A stretch of 64,000 nt of DNA from Skermania sp. ID1734. GTDB taxonomy: Bacteria > Actinomycetota > Actinomycetes > Mycobacteriales > Mycobacteriaceae. How positions within the stretch are numbered: position 1 is the stretch's first letter; every line of letters begins with the position of its first letter. This document shows, one piece after another, positions 25,887 to 35,186 of the stretch. The translations under genes were made by a program, and so were the position numbers. The notes beneath the pieces were generated by a model. That model ran no database searches. It was not told where the DNA came from and saw only the letters and a list, made by a program, of their open reading frames with translations. Where the stretch lies: NCBI RefSeq assembly GCF_007489285.1, contig NZ_VLIY01000010.1, positions 150,587-214,586 of the forward strand. Direction: 5' to 3'.

Positions 25887-27442
25887 GGTTGTCGGCCTTC
25901 GTAGGCGCGCACGGTCTTAGCAGCGGCGACGGCCTTGAGCACCGCCATGGCCTTGTTCTTACTCTCGACGTCCTCGTACTGCGGGTCCGAATCCGCCACC
26001 ACACCCGCACCTGCCTGCACATAGGCGGTGCCGTTCTTGATCAATGCCGTCCGGATGGTGATCGCGGTGTCGGCGTCGCCCGCAAAATCGAGATAACCCA
26101 CGATGCCGCCGTAGATGCCGCGGCGGGTCGGTTCGAGCTCGTCGATCAGTTCCATCGCCCGGACCTTCGGTGCGCCCGACAGGGTGCCGGCCGGGAAGCA
26201 GGCGGCGACGGCGTCGATGGCTTGCTTGCCGGGAGCCAGTCGTCCGTGCACGGTCGACACCAGGTGCATCACGTGGCTGTACCGCTCGATGTGGCGGTAC
26301 TCGGTGACCTTCACGGTGCCCGGCTCGCAGACCCGACCCAGATCGTTGCGGCCGAGGTCGACGAGCATCAGGTGCTCGGCGTTTTCTTTCTCGTCGGCCA
26401 GCAGGTCCTTCTCCAGCAGGATGTCGTCTTCCTCGCTGGCCCCACGCCAGCGCGTACCGGCGATCGGGTGGGTGGTGGCGACCCCGTCGTGCACGGTGAC
26501 CAGCGACTCCGGACTCGAACCGACGATGGAGAACGCCGTGCCACCCGATCCGTCCGGGATGTGCAGCAGATACATGTACGGACTTGGATTGGAGGCCCGC
26601 AGCATCCGGTAGACGTCGATCGGCGCGCCGTCGTAGTCCATCTCGAACCGCTGCGACAGCACCACCTGAAACGCCTCGCCCGCTTCAATCTCACCGACCA
26701 GTCGCCGCACGTCGGCGCCGAATTCCGCGGACGTGCGCTGGCGCCGGTAATCCGGGTCGACGGAGTGAAATGTCGACACCGTTGACGCGGCGGGTGCGGC
26801 AAGGTCCTGGGTCATCCGGTCGAGACGGGCAACCGCGTCCTCGTAGGCCTCGTCCACGTGCTCGTCGGTGCCGTTCCAGTTCACGGCGTTTGCGATGAGC
26901 GTGATCGCGCCCTCGTGATGGTCGAAGGCCGCCAGGTCGGTGGCCAGCATCATCACCATCTCCGGGACCTCAAGGTCGTCGACGGCATGGTTGGGCAGGC
27001 GCTCGATACGGCGGACCGCGTCGTAACCGAGGTAGCCGACCATGCCTCCGGTCAACGGCGGAAGATCCGGGAAGCGCTCGGTCTGCAAGAGCTGCAACGT
27101 CTGCCGCAGGGCGTGCAACGGGTTCCCGCCCGAGGGTGCGTCCGCCGGAGTGGCCCCTTGCCAGGCCGCTTCGCCGTCGACAACCGTCAGCACCGTGGGG
27201 CTACCAGCGCCGATGAACGACCACCGCGACCAGGACCGGCCGTTCTCGGCCGACTCGAACAGGAAGGTTCCGGGCCGGTTCGCGCCGAGCTTTCGATACG
27301 TCGACAGCGGCGTCTCCGAATCCGCGAGCAGCTTGCGCGTCACCGGAACCACCCGATGCTCGGCGGCGAGCTGACGGAACTGCTCGCGGGTAGTGGTCGA
27401 ATCCGCCAAGGGGTCGGTGGCGAGATGGGCCGACGGTTGCAT
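25883..27442 (-). CDS. trpE: Anthranilate synthase component I
   Basis: 519 residues from ATG 27442 (GGAG 5 nt upstream). It makes anthranilate from chorismate with ammonia from a glutaminase subunit that is not encoded nearby. The N-terminal Trp-binding segment [19 protein letters not shown] and the chorismate-binding core are complete: [98 protein letters not shown] and [12 protein letters not shown]. Only 43 bp separate it from the divergent response regulator, with no leader peptide or attenuator visible. Confidence 0.97.
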   Translation of the reverse strand: MQPSAHLATDPLADSTTTREQFRQLAAEHRVVPVTRKLLADSETPLSTYRKLGANRPGTFLFESAENGRSWSRWSFIGAGSPTVLTVVDGEAAWQGATPADAPSGGNPLHALRQTLQLLQTERFPDLPPLTGGMVGYLGYDAVRRIERLPNHAVDDLEVPEMVMMLATDLAAFDHHEGAITLIANAVNWNGTDEHVDEAYEDAVARLDRMTQDLAAPAASTVSTFHSVDPDYRRQRTSAEFGADVRRLVGEIEAGEAFQVVLSQRFEMDYDGAPIDVYRMLRASNPSPYMYLLHIPDGSGGTAFSIVGSSPESLVTVHDGVATTHPIAGTRWRGASEEDDILLEKDLLADEKENAEHLMLVDLGRNDLGRVCEPGTVKVTEYRHIERYSHVMHLVSTVHGRLAPGKQAIDAVAACFPAGTLSGAPKVRAMELIDELEPTRRGIYGGIVGYLDFAGDADTAITIRTALIKNGTAYVQAGAGVVADSDPQYEDVESKNKAMAVLKAVAAAKTVRAYEGRQP

Positions 27443-27485
27443 GTCTCCATCATCGCAAGTCGCCGGTTGCCGCAATCATTGACTC

Positions 27486-28187
27486 ATGACGCAACAACCG
27501 AGACGCGCGCTGGTGGTCGATGACGAACCCGCGCTGGTCGAACTGGTTCGCGGCTATCTAGAGCACGACGGCTTCGAAGTCCGAACCGCATCAGACGGGC
27601 CGACGGCACTCGACACAGCCCGGCGGTTCGTCCCGGATGTGACGATTCTGGACCTCGGGCTGCCGCTGCTCGACGGCATCGAGGTGTGTCGAGAACTGCG
27701 CCGATTCTCCGACTGCTACGTAATCATGCTCACGGCACGTACCGACGAGGTCGACACCTTGGTCGGCCTGTCGGTCGGCGCCGACGACTACCTGACCAAG
27801 CCGTTCAGCCCCCGGGAGTTGGTCGCCAGGGTCAAGGTGATGCTCCGACGCCCGCGCCAAATCCCGGCGACGCATGCTGGGACGAGTCTGCGTTTCGGTC
27901 CACTCGAAATAGATCTTGCAGCGCGGGAGGCACGCATCGACGGGCAGATTCGGGAACTGACCGTCACCGAATTCAACCTACTTGCGGTTCTTGCCCGGCA
28001 GCCGAACGTGGCCCTCACCCGCCGCCAACTCGTCGAGGCGGTATGGAGCGACGAATGGATCGGCGACGAGCGGCTGGTTGACGTGCACATCGGCCATCTG
28101 CGCCGCAAGCTGGGCGACGATGCGGGAGCGCCGCGGTTTGTACGAACGATCCGCGGCGTCGGCTACCGGATGGGTACTGGCGAATGA
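27486..28187 (+). CDS. OmpR/PhoB-family response regulator
   Basis: 233 residues: receiver domain (residues 8-120) with acidic pocket VVDDEP, phosphorylation site VTILDLGLPLLDG and LTKPFSPREL (conserved Lys), then a winged-helix DNA-binding domain (LTVTEFNLLAVLARQPNVALTRRQLVEAVW ... DVHIGHLRRKLGD ... VRTIRGVGYRMG). It is the partner of the kinase that starts in its stop codon. No ribosome site precedes ATG 27486, so translation may be leaderless. The signal is unknown. Confidence 0.95.
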   Translation: MTQQPRRALVVDDEPALVELVRGYLEHDGFEVRTASDGPTALDTARRFVPDVTILDLGLPLLDGIEVCRELRRFSDCYVIMLTARTDEVDTLVGLSVGADDYLTKPFSPRELVARVKVMLRRPRQIPATHAGTSLRFGPLEIDLAAREARIDGQIRELTVTEFNLLAVLARQPNVALTRRQLVEAVWSDEWIGDERLVDVHIGHLRRKLGDDAGAPRFVRTIRGVGYRMGTGE

Positions 28188-29293
28188 GAATGCCGCAACC
28201 ACACGCGTCTGGACTCGCTGCGCGCCTGTGGGGAGCGCTCGTGGGCGTGGAACTGATCACCGCAACGTCGACTTGGCTAATCGCCGCCGTTGTGGGGCCG
28301 CGGCTGTTCCGCTCTCATTTCGTTCTTGCCGGTCAGCCACTGCCGCCGTCGATCGCGGCCCATGCGGAGCAAGCATTCCGATCCGCCAATCTGCTGGCGT
28401 TGGTCCTTGGGTTCTTCGTCGCATTCGTTGTTTCACTGACGGTGATCGTGGTGGTAACCCGGCGAATCGGACGATCGACAGCCGCGCTTTCGGCTGCCGC
28501 GACGCGGGTCGCAAGCGGCCGTTACGACACCTGGGTGGACCCGCCCCGGCTGGGTAGCGAATTCGACACACTCGCGGAGGCGCTCAACCGCATGGCCGGA
28601 CAACTGCAGACCGTCGAGGCAACCCGCCGACGCCTGCTCGCCGACTTGGCGCATGAAGTGCGCACCCCGATCTCGGTCATCGACGGATACCTCGAAGCCA
28701 TTCAGGATGGTGTCGTCGCGCCGGATCAGGCGAATCTCGAGCTGCTGCGTAACCAGACAGCGAGGCTCGCCCGATTGAGCGAGGACATCGGCGCCATCTC
28801 CAAGGCCGAGGAAGGCCAGCTCGATCTGCACCTCGAGCCGGTTGCGCCCGCCGACATCGTCGCGGAGGCGATCGCCGCGGCGTCGAAGTCCTTCACCGAT
28901 CATGGCGTCGAGTTAAGCGCGGATGTTGCGCGCGGACTGCCGACCGTACGGGTGGACCGGCAACGAATTGCGCAGGTGCTGGCCAACCTGCTCGCCAATG
29001 CGGTACGGCACAGCGAGCAAGGCGGCTCGGTCACAGTGACCGCACGCCGCGGTGAGCGACACACACTCGAAATTGCGGTCATTGATGGCGGCGACGGGAT
29101 CGCCGAAGAACACTTGGCGCACATCTTCGATCGGTTTTATCGAGTCGACAGCGCGCGCGATCGCGGCCACGGCGGCACCGGGATTGGCTTGGCGATCAGC
29201 AAGGCGATTGTCGAGGCGCACGGCGGACTCATCGCCGCGCACTCGTCCGGCGAAGGTCACGGCGCGGTCTTCACCGTCGTTCTGCCGTCCTGA
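28184..29293 (+). CDS. Sensor histidine kinase, partner of the preceding regulator
   Basis: 369 residues; ATG overlaps the regulator stop (ATGA). Two transmembrane helices (about 18-40 and 70-92) flank a short extracytoplasmic loop of 30 residues. A HAMP domain follows, then the HisKA helix LADLAHEVRTPISVIDGYLEAIQ (phospho-His) and a GHKL domain: LLANAVRHSEQGG, VIDGGDGIAEEHLAHIFDRFYRVD, GHGGTGIGLAISKAIVEAHGG. The small loop suggests sensing within or near the membrane. Confidence 0.95.
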   Translation: MRMPQPHASGLAARLWGALVGVELITATSTWLIAAVVGPRLFRSHFVLAGQPLPPSIAAHAEQAFRSANLLALVLGFFVAFVVSLTVIVVVTRRIGRSTAALSAAATRVASGRYDTWVDPPRLGSEFDTLAEALNRMAGQLQTVEATRRRLLADLAHEVRTPISVIDGYLEAIQDGVVAPDQANLELLRNQTARLARLSEDIGAISKAEEGQLDLHLEPVAPADIVAEAIAAASKSFTDHGVELSADVARGLPTVRVDRQRIAQVLANLLANAVRHSEQGGSVTVTARRGERHTLEIAVIDGGDGIAEEHLAHIFDRFYRVDSARDRGHGGTGIGLAISKAIVEAHGGLIAAHSSGEGHGAVFTVVLPS

Positions 29294-29430
29294 TCCTCAC
29301 GTCGTCCTTCTGCGCGAGGTCGTCTTCACGAAATCTTCATCTGCGCCCACGGCAGACCTCCATAAACGCCCGGGATCGTGGCGGGGAGCGAAGTCGGTCG
29401 CCATGGGCGATCGCGGAAGGAGAAATGCTG

Positions 29431-31665
29431 GTGGCGACGATGACCGCAACACCGACGACAGAATCACCGAATACCGAACCCGACGCGCACCGGGACTATT
29501 GGAAGAGCGTGCTTCGCCACGACGTTCCAGCGTCGATCGTGGTTTTTCTGGTCGCACTGCCGTTGTCGCTAGGCATCGCTGTGGCATCCGACGCCCCGAT
29601 CATGGCAGGACTGATTGCCGCTGTGGTCGGCGGCATCGTGGCGGGCGCTCTCGGCGGGTCGCCGTTGTTGGCGAGCGGGCCGGCCGCCGGCCTGACTGTC
29701 GTCGTAGCCGAACTCGTTGCCCAGTTCGGTTGGAAGTTGACCACCGCCATCACCGTCTGCGCCGGGATTCTGCAAATTCTGTTCGGACTCAGCCGCATTG
29801 CCCGTGCGGCGCTGGCCATTTCACCGATCGTCGTGCATGCGATGCTGGCCGGGATCGGTCTGACCATCGCACTGCAGCAAGTCCATGTGCTGCTTGGCGG
29901 CGCATCGAAAAGCACCGCGTGGCAGAACATTGCCGACCTGCCCGCTCAGATCCTGTCTGCGAAGCCGGCCACGGTAATCGTCGGTGGGATCGTGATCGCG
30001 ACCATGCTGATCTGGAAGCGGGTACCCGGTGTGCTCGCACGCATCCCCGGTCCACTGGTCGCAATCGTGCTGGCCACGGCGGCCTCACTTGTGCTGCCGT
30101 TGGATGTCGCCCGTATCGCGTTGAACGGTTCGATTCTCGACGCGATCGCGCTGCCGGCCATGCCGGACGGTCAGTGGTTAGCGTTCGCGACCGGCGTCCT
30201 CACCGTCGCGCTGATCGCCAGCGTCGAGAGTCTGCTCTCGGCCGTCGCAGTCGACAAAATGCACACGGGTCGCAGATCGGATCTGAACCGGGAGCTTGTC
30301 GGCCAAGGCGCGGCGAACACGCTTTCCGGACTCTTGGGCGGGCTGCCCGTGACTGGAGTGATCGTGCGCAGCGCCACAAACGTTGCCTCGGGCGCGCGCA
30401 GTCGCGCGTCGACAATTTTGCACGGCATTTGGTTGCTGCTGTTTTCGGTCTTCCTTGTGGGCGTGGTTGAGCAGATCCCGATGTCGGCGCTCGCCGGGCT
30501 TTTGATCGTGATCGGTATTCAGTTGGTCAAGCTGGGCCATATCCGAATGGCCCACCGCACCGGCGATTTGGTGGTCTACGTCGTTACCGTGGCCAGCGTC
30601 GTGTTCCTGAATTTGCTCGAGGGTGTGGCCATCGGGCTGGTCGTCGCCATCGTGCTGGTGCTTTGGCGTGCGGTACGGGTCAGCATTCACAGTGAGCCGG
30701 TCGGTGCAGACTCCAGGCATTGGCGCGTGACGATCGACGGAACATGTACGTTCCTCTCGTCGCCGCGGCTGACGCGCGTCTTGCGCGCAGTGCCGCCGGG
30801 AGCCGATGTCGACGTCGAGCTGACCGTCGATTTTCTCGACCACGCCGCCTATGAAGTGATCGAAGAATGGGCCTCGCAGCAGCGGGCCACTGGAGGCACC
30901 GTCGTAATAGACAAAATTGGCTTGTCCGCGATGGCGGCCGCGGCTGCCGCGCCGCCCAGGCGGCGCGCCTTCGCTGCCGTGGCCCGCGGACTGGCGCCGT
31001 GGGGCGCCACACAGCAGCGGCGTGACCAGGACGATGACGCGTTGCGTCCGGTTCTCGACGGGATCGAGCACTATCACCGTCGCCACGCGCCTCTGCTGAG
31101 GACGCACTGGCAGCACGATCCTGATACTGGTCGGGGCCCGCACGCGCTGTTTTTGACCTGCGTGGATTCCGGTGTGGTTCCGAACCTGATCACCAGCAGT
31201 GGTCCCGGGGACCTCGTCACGATTCGCAATCTCGGAAACCTGCTGCCTCGCGGCGAAACGGACCCCTCCATCGAGGCCGCGCTCGCAATGGCCCTGGAAG
31301 ACCAGGCACTCACCTCCGTGGTCGTGTGCGGGCACTCTGGTTGCGCCGCCATGCGCGCGCTCCTGGACGAGCGGAACGTTCCAACTGCGGTGAACTCCTG
31401 GCTCGTCCACGCGGAACCCAGCTGGCGAAGTTTCCGCGACGGGCATCCGGTTGCGAAAGCGGCCGCCGAGGCCGGCTTCGACCGTCAAGACCAACTGGCC
31501 ATGGTCAACGTCGCCCAGCAGATACATACCCTGCGTCAACACCCTTTGGTGGGCCCAGCGTACGCCGAAGGCCGTCTCGAAATAGTCGGCCTGTTCTTCG
31601 ATATCGCCTCTGGACAGGTCCTGCGCGTCACCACCACAGGCTTCGCCGATCTACGGACAGGTTAA
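29431..31665 (+). CDS. SulP anion transporter fused to a beta-carbonic anhydrase domain, catalytic Arg replaced
   Basis: About 744 residues. AAGGAG (29417-29422) lies 8 nt before GTG 29431, so I prefer it over ATG 29425. A SulP/SLC26 membrane domain (about 25-430; LPLSLGIAVASDAPIMAGLIAAVVGGIVAG, SVESLLSAVAVDKM, VGQGAANTLSGLLGGLPVTG) is followed by a STAS-like domain and a beta-carbonic anhydrase domain (from about residue 565). Zn ligands Cys (FLTCVDS) and His/Cys (VVCGHSGCAAM) are present, but the CxDxR motif reads C-V-D-S-G, so the dyad Arg is Gly. The fusion matches the Rv3273 type, proposed to couple bicarbonate transport with CO2 hydration. Confidence 0.92.
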   Translation: MATMTATPTTESPNTEPDAHRDYWKSVLRHDVPASIVVFLVALPLSLGIAVASDAPIMAGLIAAVVGGIVAGALGGSPLLASGPAAGLTVVVAELVAQFGWKLTTAITVCAGILQILFGLSRIARAALAISPIVVHAMLAGIGLTIALQQVHVLLGGASKSTAWQNIADLPAQILSAKPATVIVGGIVIATMLIWKRVPGVLARIPGPLVAIVLATAASLVLPLDVARIALNGSILDAIALPAMPDGQWLAFATGVLTVALIASVESLLSAVAVDKMHTGRRSDLNRELVGQGAANTLSGLLGGLPVTGVIVRSATNVASGARSRASTILHGIWLLLFSVFLVGVVEQIPMSALAGLLIVIGIQLVKLGHIRMAHRTGDLVVYVVTVASVVFLNLLEGVAIGLVVAIVLVLWRAVRVSIHSEPVGADSRHWRVTIDGTCTFLSSPRLTRVLRAVPPGADVDVELTVDFLDHAAYEVIEEWASQQRATGGTVVIDKIGLSAMAAAAAAPPRRRAFAAVARGLAPWGATQQRRDQDDDALRPVLDGIEHYHRRHAPLLRTHWQHDPDTGRGPHALFLTCVDSGVVPNLITSSGPGDLVTIRNLGNLLPRGETDPSIEAALAMALEDQALTSVVVCGHSGCAAMRALLDERNVPTAVNSWLVHAEPSWRSFRDGHPVAKAAAEAGFDRQDQLAMVNVAQQIHTLRQHPLVGPAYAEGRLEIVGLFFDIASGQVLRVTTTGFADLRTG

Positions 31666-32150
31666 TGATCCGTACTATCGACGCCATGAAGCCCGGCGAC
31701 CGCGCCCCTGAATTCACCCTGCCCGACCACACCGGAACGCAACGCTCGCTCGATGACCTGTTGGCCGATGGCGCCGTCGTTCTGTTCTTCTACCCGGCCG
31801 CCAACACGCCGGTCTGCACCGCGGAGGCCTGCCACTTCCGCGATCTGGCTGCCGAATTTGCAGAGGTCGGAGCTACTCGGGTCGGGATCAGCGTGGATCC
31901 GGTGCAGACGCTTGCCGGGTTCGCCGACAACAAGCACTTCGACTATCCGTTGCTGTCGGACAAGGGCGGGGCGGTGGCCGAGCAGTTCGGCGTCAAGCGG
32001 GGCCTGCTCGGCAAGGTGGCGCCGGTCAAGCGCAAGACATTCGTCATCGACACCGACCGCACCATTCTCGAGGTCATCTCCGGCGAACTCAACGCCAACG
32101 TGCACGCCGACAAGGCGCTTGCGGTGTTGCGCGCTAAACGAGCTGGATAG
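31665..32150 (+). CDS. Bcp/PrxQ-type peroxiredoxin
   Basis: 161 residues if translation starts at ATG 31665, which shares one base with the SulP stop (TAATG); ATG 31686 (MKPGDRAPEF) is an alternative. The thioredoxin fold has the peroxidatic Cys in FYPAANTPVCTAEACHFRDL, with a second Cys five residues on (atypical 2-Cys PrxQ pattern). The typical middle LLSDKGGAVAEQFGVK follows. It reduces hydroperoxides with thioredoxin or similar donors. It corresponds in position to mycobacterial bcpB (near trpE). Its 3' end overlaps the convergent dioxygenase by 17 bp. Confidence 0.9.
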   Translation: MIRTIDAMKPGDRAPEFTLPDHTGTQRSLDDLLADGAVVLFFYPAANTPVCTAEACHFRDLAAEFAEVGATRVGISVDPVQTLAGFADNKHFDYPLLSDKGGAVAEQFGVKRGLLGKVAPVKRKTFVIDTDRTILEVISGELNANVHADKALAVLRAKRAG

Positions 32151-32946
32151 ACCGCTTGGCCAGGCCGATCCAGAAACCGTCGACGGTTTCGGTCGGCACC
32201 TGTTCCGGGTCATCCGACGCGCCGAGCGCCACGAACAGCGGCGCGAAATGTTCGGTGGTCGGATGGGCGTACGGCATGCCGGGCGCCGTCGCCTGAAAGT
32301 CGATGAGGCCCTCGACGTCGCCGGTGGCGAATCGTTCGTGCGCCCACGCGTCGAACTCCTTCGACCAGCCGGGAGCCTCCGCGGTCGGGGATGGATCCCG
32401 CAGGAACGGCAGGCCGTGCGTGGTGAAGCCGGAGCCGATGATCAGCACGCCCTCATCGCGCAGCGGGCGCAGACGCTCGCCGAGGTGCAGCAGCCGCTGC
32501 GGATCCAACGTGGGCATCGAAATCTGAAGCACCGGAATGTCGGCGTCGGGGTACATGACCGTCAGCGGCACGTAGGCGCCGTGGTCGAGGCCGCGGTTGG
32601 GTTGATACGCGACCGACTCGTTGTCCGGCATCAACGCCGCAACCCGTTGCCCAAGCTCCGGGGCGCCTGGTGAGCGGTATTCGACCTGGTAGTACTTGGG
32701 CGCGAAGCCGCCGAAGTCATAGGTCAGCGGTGTGCCGGTGGTGGTCGAGCCGATGGTCAGCGGCGCAGATTCCCAGTGCGCGGAAATCATGAGGATGGCG
32801 CGGGGCCGAGGGAGATCGCGGGCCCACTGTTTGAGTTGCGCCACCCATGTCGGGTCGTCGACCAGTGGGGGTGCGCCGTGGCTGAGGAACAAGGCAGGCA
32901 TGCGGTCGGGCATACCTGCGTTAACGCCTGGAGCCAGTCGACGCAT
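32134..32946 (-). CDS. DODA-type extradiol ring-cleavage dioxygenase (LigB family)
   Basis: 270 residues from ATG 32946; ATG 32913 and 32901 are alternatives. Class III extradiol dioxygenase resembling YgiD/4,5-DOPA dioxygenase. Iron or zinc ligands are in place: LFLSHGAPP (His), MISAHWES (His), LDHGAYVPL (His), and the C-terminal PTTEHFAPLFVALGA. These open catechol-type rings; some act in betalain-like or aromatic breakdown. It overlaps bcp tail to tail and follows a tautomerase gene on the same strand, a natural pairing for ring-cleavage products. Confidence 0.9.
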   Translation of the reverse strand: MRRLAPGVNAGMPDRMPALFLSHGAPPLVDDPTWVAQLKQWARDLPRPRAILMISAHWESAPLTIGSTTTGTPLTYDFGGFAPKYYQVEYRSPGAPELGQRVAALMPDNESVAYQPNRGLDHGAYVPLTVMYPDADIPVLQISMPTLDPQRLLHLGERLRPLRDEGVLIIGSGFTTHGLPFLRDPSPTAEAPGWSKEFDAWAHERFATGDVEGLIDFQATAPGMPYAHPTTEHFAPLFVALGASDDPEQVPTETVDGFWIGLAKRSIQLV

Positions 32947-32963
32947 TCCGTCGCGCACTCCGG

Positions 32964-33143
32964 TCAGCCCAGCGGCTTGCCGCCCACCCCCCATTGTTCA
33001 CGCGGTATGTCGGTGATGGTCACCCAGACGGCTTGCGGGTTCTTGCCGGTCGCCTCGGCGTAGGCCTTGGTGACGGCTTCGATGGCGGCGCGCTTCTGGT
33101 CGACCGTGAGTCCGGGGGTTTGGCTGATTTGGATCAGTGGCAT
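32964..33143 (-). CDS. 4-oxalocrotonate tautomerase family protein
   Basis: 59 residues after choosing ATG 33143, because Pro2 (MPLIQISQTPG) is the catalytic base of the family and the upstream Met would bury it. The pattern LTVDQKRAAIEAVTKAYAEATGKNP and VWVTITDIPREQWGVGG is typical. It converts 2-hydroxydienoates to oxo-enoates. The stop is 17 nt before the dioxygenase start, suggesting a small aromatic-catabolic unit. Confidence 0.9.
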   Translation of the reverse strand: MPLIQISQTPGLTVDQKRAAIEAVTKAYAEATGKNPQAVWVTITDIPREQWGVGGKPLG

Positions 33144-33170
33144 GGGTTGATTCTGCTTGAGTGGGCTCGC

Positions 33171-33221
33171 GCGGGACATGAGGTGTCAGATCGAGCGGCA
33201 AAATGGCACCTGGCGTCCCGC
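33171..33221. repeat. Hairpin element, copy B of the dispersed repeat
   Basis: Arms GCGGGACATGAGGTG (33171-33185) and CACCTGGCGTCCCGC (33207-33221) pair at 12 of 15 positions. The element shares GCTCGCGCGGGACA, AGAT-CGAG and ACCTGG-GTCCCGCG with copy A at 3598-3648 but has lost the inner hairpin. It lies between hisI and the tautomerase gene, where it could end the his operon transcript. Confidence 0.7.
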
Positions 33222-33226
33222 GCGGG

Positions 33227-33565
33227 TTAAGCCAACAGCACGTCGGAGTCGAAGCAGGTGTGGGTACCTGTGTGACAGGCCGGCCCTTCCTGGTCCACGA
33301 CCAACAGCACCGCATCGCCGTCGCAGTCCAACCGCACCTCGTGCACGTACTGGGTGTGTCCGGAGGTCTCGCCCTTGACCCAGTGCTGCTGGCGCGAGCG
33401 CGAAAAGTAGGTGGCCTTGCGGGTTTGCAGCGTGCGGGCCAGCGCCTCGTCGTCCATCCACGCCACCATCAACACATTGCCGGTGCCGCGCTCTTGGGCG
33501 ACCGCGGTGAACAGACCGGCGTCGTTGCGCTTCAGCCGTGCGGCGATGGCGGGATCGAGACTCAC
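33227..33565 (-). CDS. hisI: Phosphoribosyl-AMP cyclohydrolase
   Basis: 112 residues, stand-alone HisI without the HisE domain, as usual in actinobacteria. It opens the adenine ring of PR-AMP (third step of histidine synthesis). Motifs: [42 protein letters not shown], then the Zn/Mg site [27 protein letters not shown] with its three Cys. GTG 33565 overlaps the hisF stop (GTGA). Confidence 0.97.
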   Translation of the reverse strand: MSLDPAIAARLKRNDAGLFTAVAQERGTGNVLMVAWMDDEALARTLQTRKATYFSRSRQQHWVKGETSGHTQYVHEVRLDCDGDAVLLVVDQEGPACHTGTHTCFDSDVLLA

Positions 33566-34371
33566 CTGACCGTTATACCTTCAGCACGCATCGCGTCCTT
33601 GACGTCTCCGATGCTCATGTCGCCGAAGTGGAAGACGCTCGCCGCGAGCACCGCATCGGCGCCGGCCTGCACCGCTGGGGCAAAGTGCTCCACCGCACCC
33701 GCTCCCCCGCTGGCGATGACGGGAATGCCGACGGCGGCGCGCACGGCCCGAATCATGGGCAGGTCGAATCCGGCCTTGGTGCCGTCGGCGTCCATGGAGT
33801 TGAGCAGGATCTCCCCCACGCCGAGTTCGGCGCCACGAGTCGCCCATTCGACCGCGTCGATTCCGGTGCCGCGGCGGCCGCCGTGGGTGGTGACTTCCCA
33901 GCCACTCGGGGTGGCCCGGCTTTCCCCGGCAGGAGCGGAGCCTGCGGAGCGACCAGAAAACACCGGAACCGTGCGCGCATCCACCGACAGCACAATGCAC
34001 TGCGACCCGAACCGCTGGCTCAACTCACGCAGCAACTCCGGCCGGGCGATTGCGGCGGTGTTCACCGACACCTTGTCCGCGCCCGCCCGCAGCAGTCGGT
34101 CGACGTCTTCGACGCTGCGGACCCCGCCGCCGACGGTCAGCGGAATGAAGACCTGCTCGGCCGTGCGGGTCACTACGTCGAACATCGTTTCCCGGCCGCC
34201 CGACGACGCGGTCACGTCGAGAAAAGTCAGTTCGTCCGCGCCTTCGGCGTCGTAACGGGCGGCGAGCTCGACGGGATCGCCCGCATCGCGCAGGTTTTCG
34301 AAGTTGACGCCCTTGACCACTCGGCCGGCGTCGACGTCCAGACACGGAATCACGCGCACCGCAAGAGTCAT
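33562..34371 (-). CDS. hisF: Imidazole glycerol phosphate synthase cyclase subunit
   Basis: 269 residues from ATG 34371, which overlaps the impA stop (ATGA). TIM barrel that, with HisH, forms imidazole glycerol phosphate and AICAR. Catalytic Asp residues are in [15 protein letters not shown] and [15 protein letters not shown]; phosphate loops are [13 protein letters not shown] and [11 protein letters not shown]. Between DARTVPV and [12 protein letters not shown] about 12 extra residues ([16 protein letters not shown]) are present relative to my memory of mycobacterial HisF; their DNA (about 33912-33962) resembles intergenic repeat words. Confidence 0.96.
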   Translation of the reverse strand: MTLAVRVIPCLDVDAGRVVKGVNFENLRDAGDPVELAARYDAEGADELTFLDVTASSGGRETMFDVVTRTAEQVFIPLTVGGGVRSVEDVDRLLRAGADKVSVNTAAIARPELLRELSQRFGSQCIVLSVDARTVPVFSGRSAGSAPAGESRATPSGWEVTTHGGRRGTGIDAVEWATRGAELGVGEILLNSMDADGTKAGFDLPMIRAVRAAVGIPVIASGGAGAVEHFAPAVQAGADAVLAASVFHFGDMSIGDVKDAMRAEGITVR

Positions 34372-35186
34372 GCGCCGAACCCTCCTTGATCGTCCACGCG
34401 CGCAATGATTTCGACGAGTTCTTCGTGCACGCCCGGCGCCGCCGCGAGCACCGACCCAGACGAAATGTTCCATTCGCGCCCAACAAGATCGGTGACCACA
34501 CCACCTGCGGCACGCACCAGCGCCACACCCGCCGCGTTGTCCCACGGGTGATGCCCGAAAACGACTGCGCCGCCGAGCACTCCGGCCGCCGTGTAAGCCA
34601 GATCTACTCCGGTGGACCCGTGCATGCGCAGCCGCGCGCACACGCGGCTCAGCTCGCCGAGCAGATCGAAGCGCAGCTTGCCGGGGATGCGGCCGCGGCT
34701 GTCGACGTTGAACGCGCCGAACCCGATCATCGACGTCTCCACCTTGCCGGGGGTCAACCGCGGCAGCGGCTCTCCGTCGCGCAGCAACGGGCCGTCCATG
34801 GTCGCGGCGTAGCGTTCGCCCAGAAACGGCAGCCAGGTCAGTCCGAGTACCGGTACACCGTCATCGACCAACGCAAGCAGCATGCCGGACAACGGAAGTC
34901 CGGCCGAGTAGTTGTAGGTACCGTCGATAGGGTCGAGCACCCAGGTGGTGCCAGTGGCCAGTTCCGGCCCACCGAATTCCTCGCCGTGCACCTCGATTCC
35001 GGTGCGGTCGAACAGTTCCCCCGACAGCCGGCGTTCGAGCTCGAGGTCGAGTTCGGTGGCAAAATCGCCCGCGCCCTTGGCAACCGCACTGGGCGCGCCG
35101 ACGCCGGCGATGAACCGCTCGGCCGCACCGTCGAGCGCGCTACTGGCGACCTCGAGCAGGACCGCCGGATCGTCGGGCAAGCTCAC
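34368..35186 (-). CDS. impA: Inositol monophosphatase-family protein ImpA
   Basis: 272 residues from GTG 35186, which overlaps the priA stop (GTGA). Lithium-sensitive phosphatase fold: [21 protein letters not shown] (metal Glu), [12 protein letters not shown] (DPIDGT metal motif), [18 protein letters not shown] and [17 protein letters not shown] (metal Asp). The hisA-impA-hisF order is fixed in Corynebacterium and Mycobacterium. The substrate may be inositol phosphate or, less likely, histidinol phosphate; the dedicated HisN lies elsewhere in those genomes. Confidence 0.92.
   Translation of the reverse strand: MSLPDDPAVLLEVASSALDGAAERFIAGVGAPSAVAKGAGDFATELDLELERRLSGELFDRTGIEVHGEEFGGPELATGTTWVLDPIDGTYNYSAGLPLSGMLLALVDDGVPVLGLTWLPFLGERYAATMDGPLLRDGEPLPRLTPGKVETSMIGFGAFNVDSRGRIPGKLRFDLLGELSRVCARLRMHGSTGVDLAYTAAGVLGGAVVFGHHPWDNAAGVALVRAAGGVVTDLVGREWNISSGSVLAAAPGVHEELVEIIARVDDQGGFGA

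Noticed and set aside
27443..27485. trpE leader peptide or attenuator
   Set aside because: Only 43 bp between divergent starts, with no Trp codons and no terminator-antiterminator pair.
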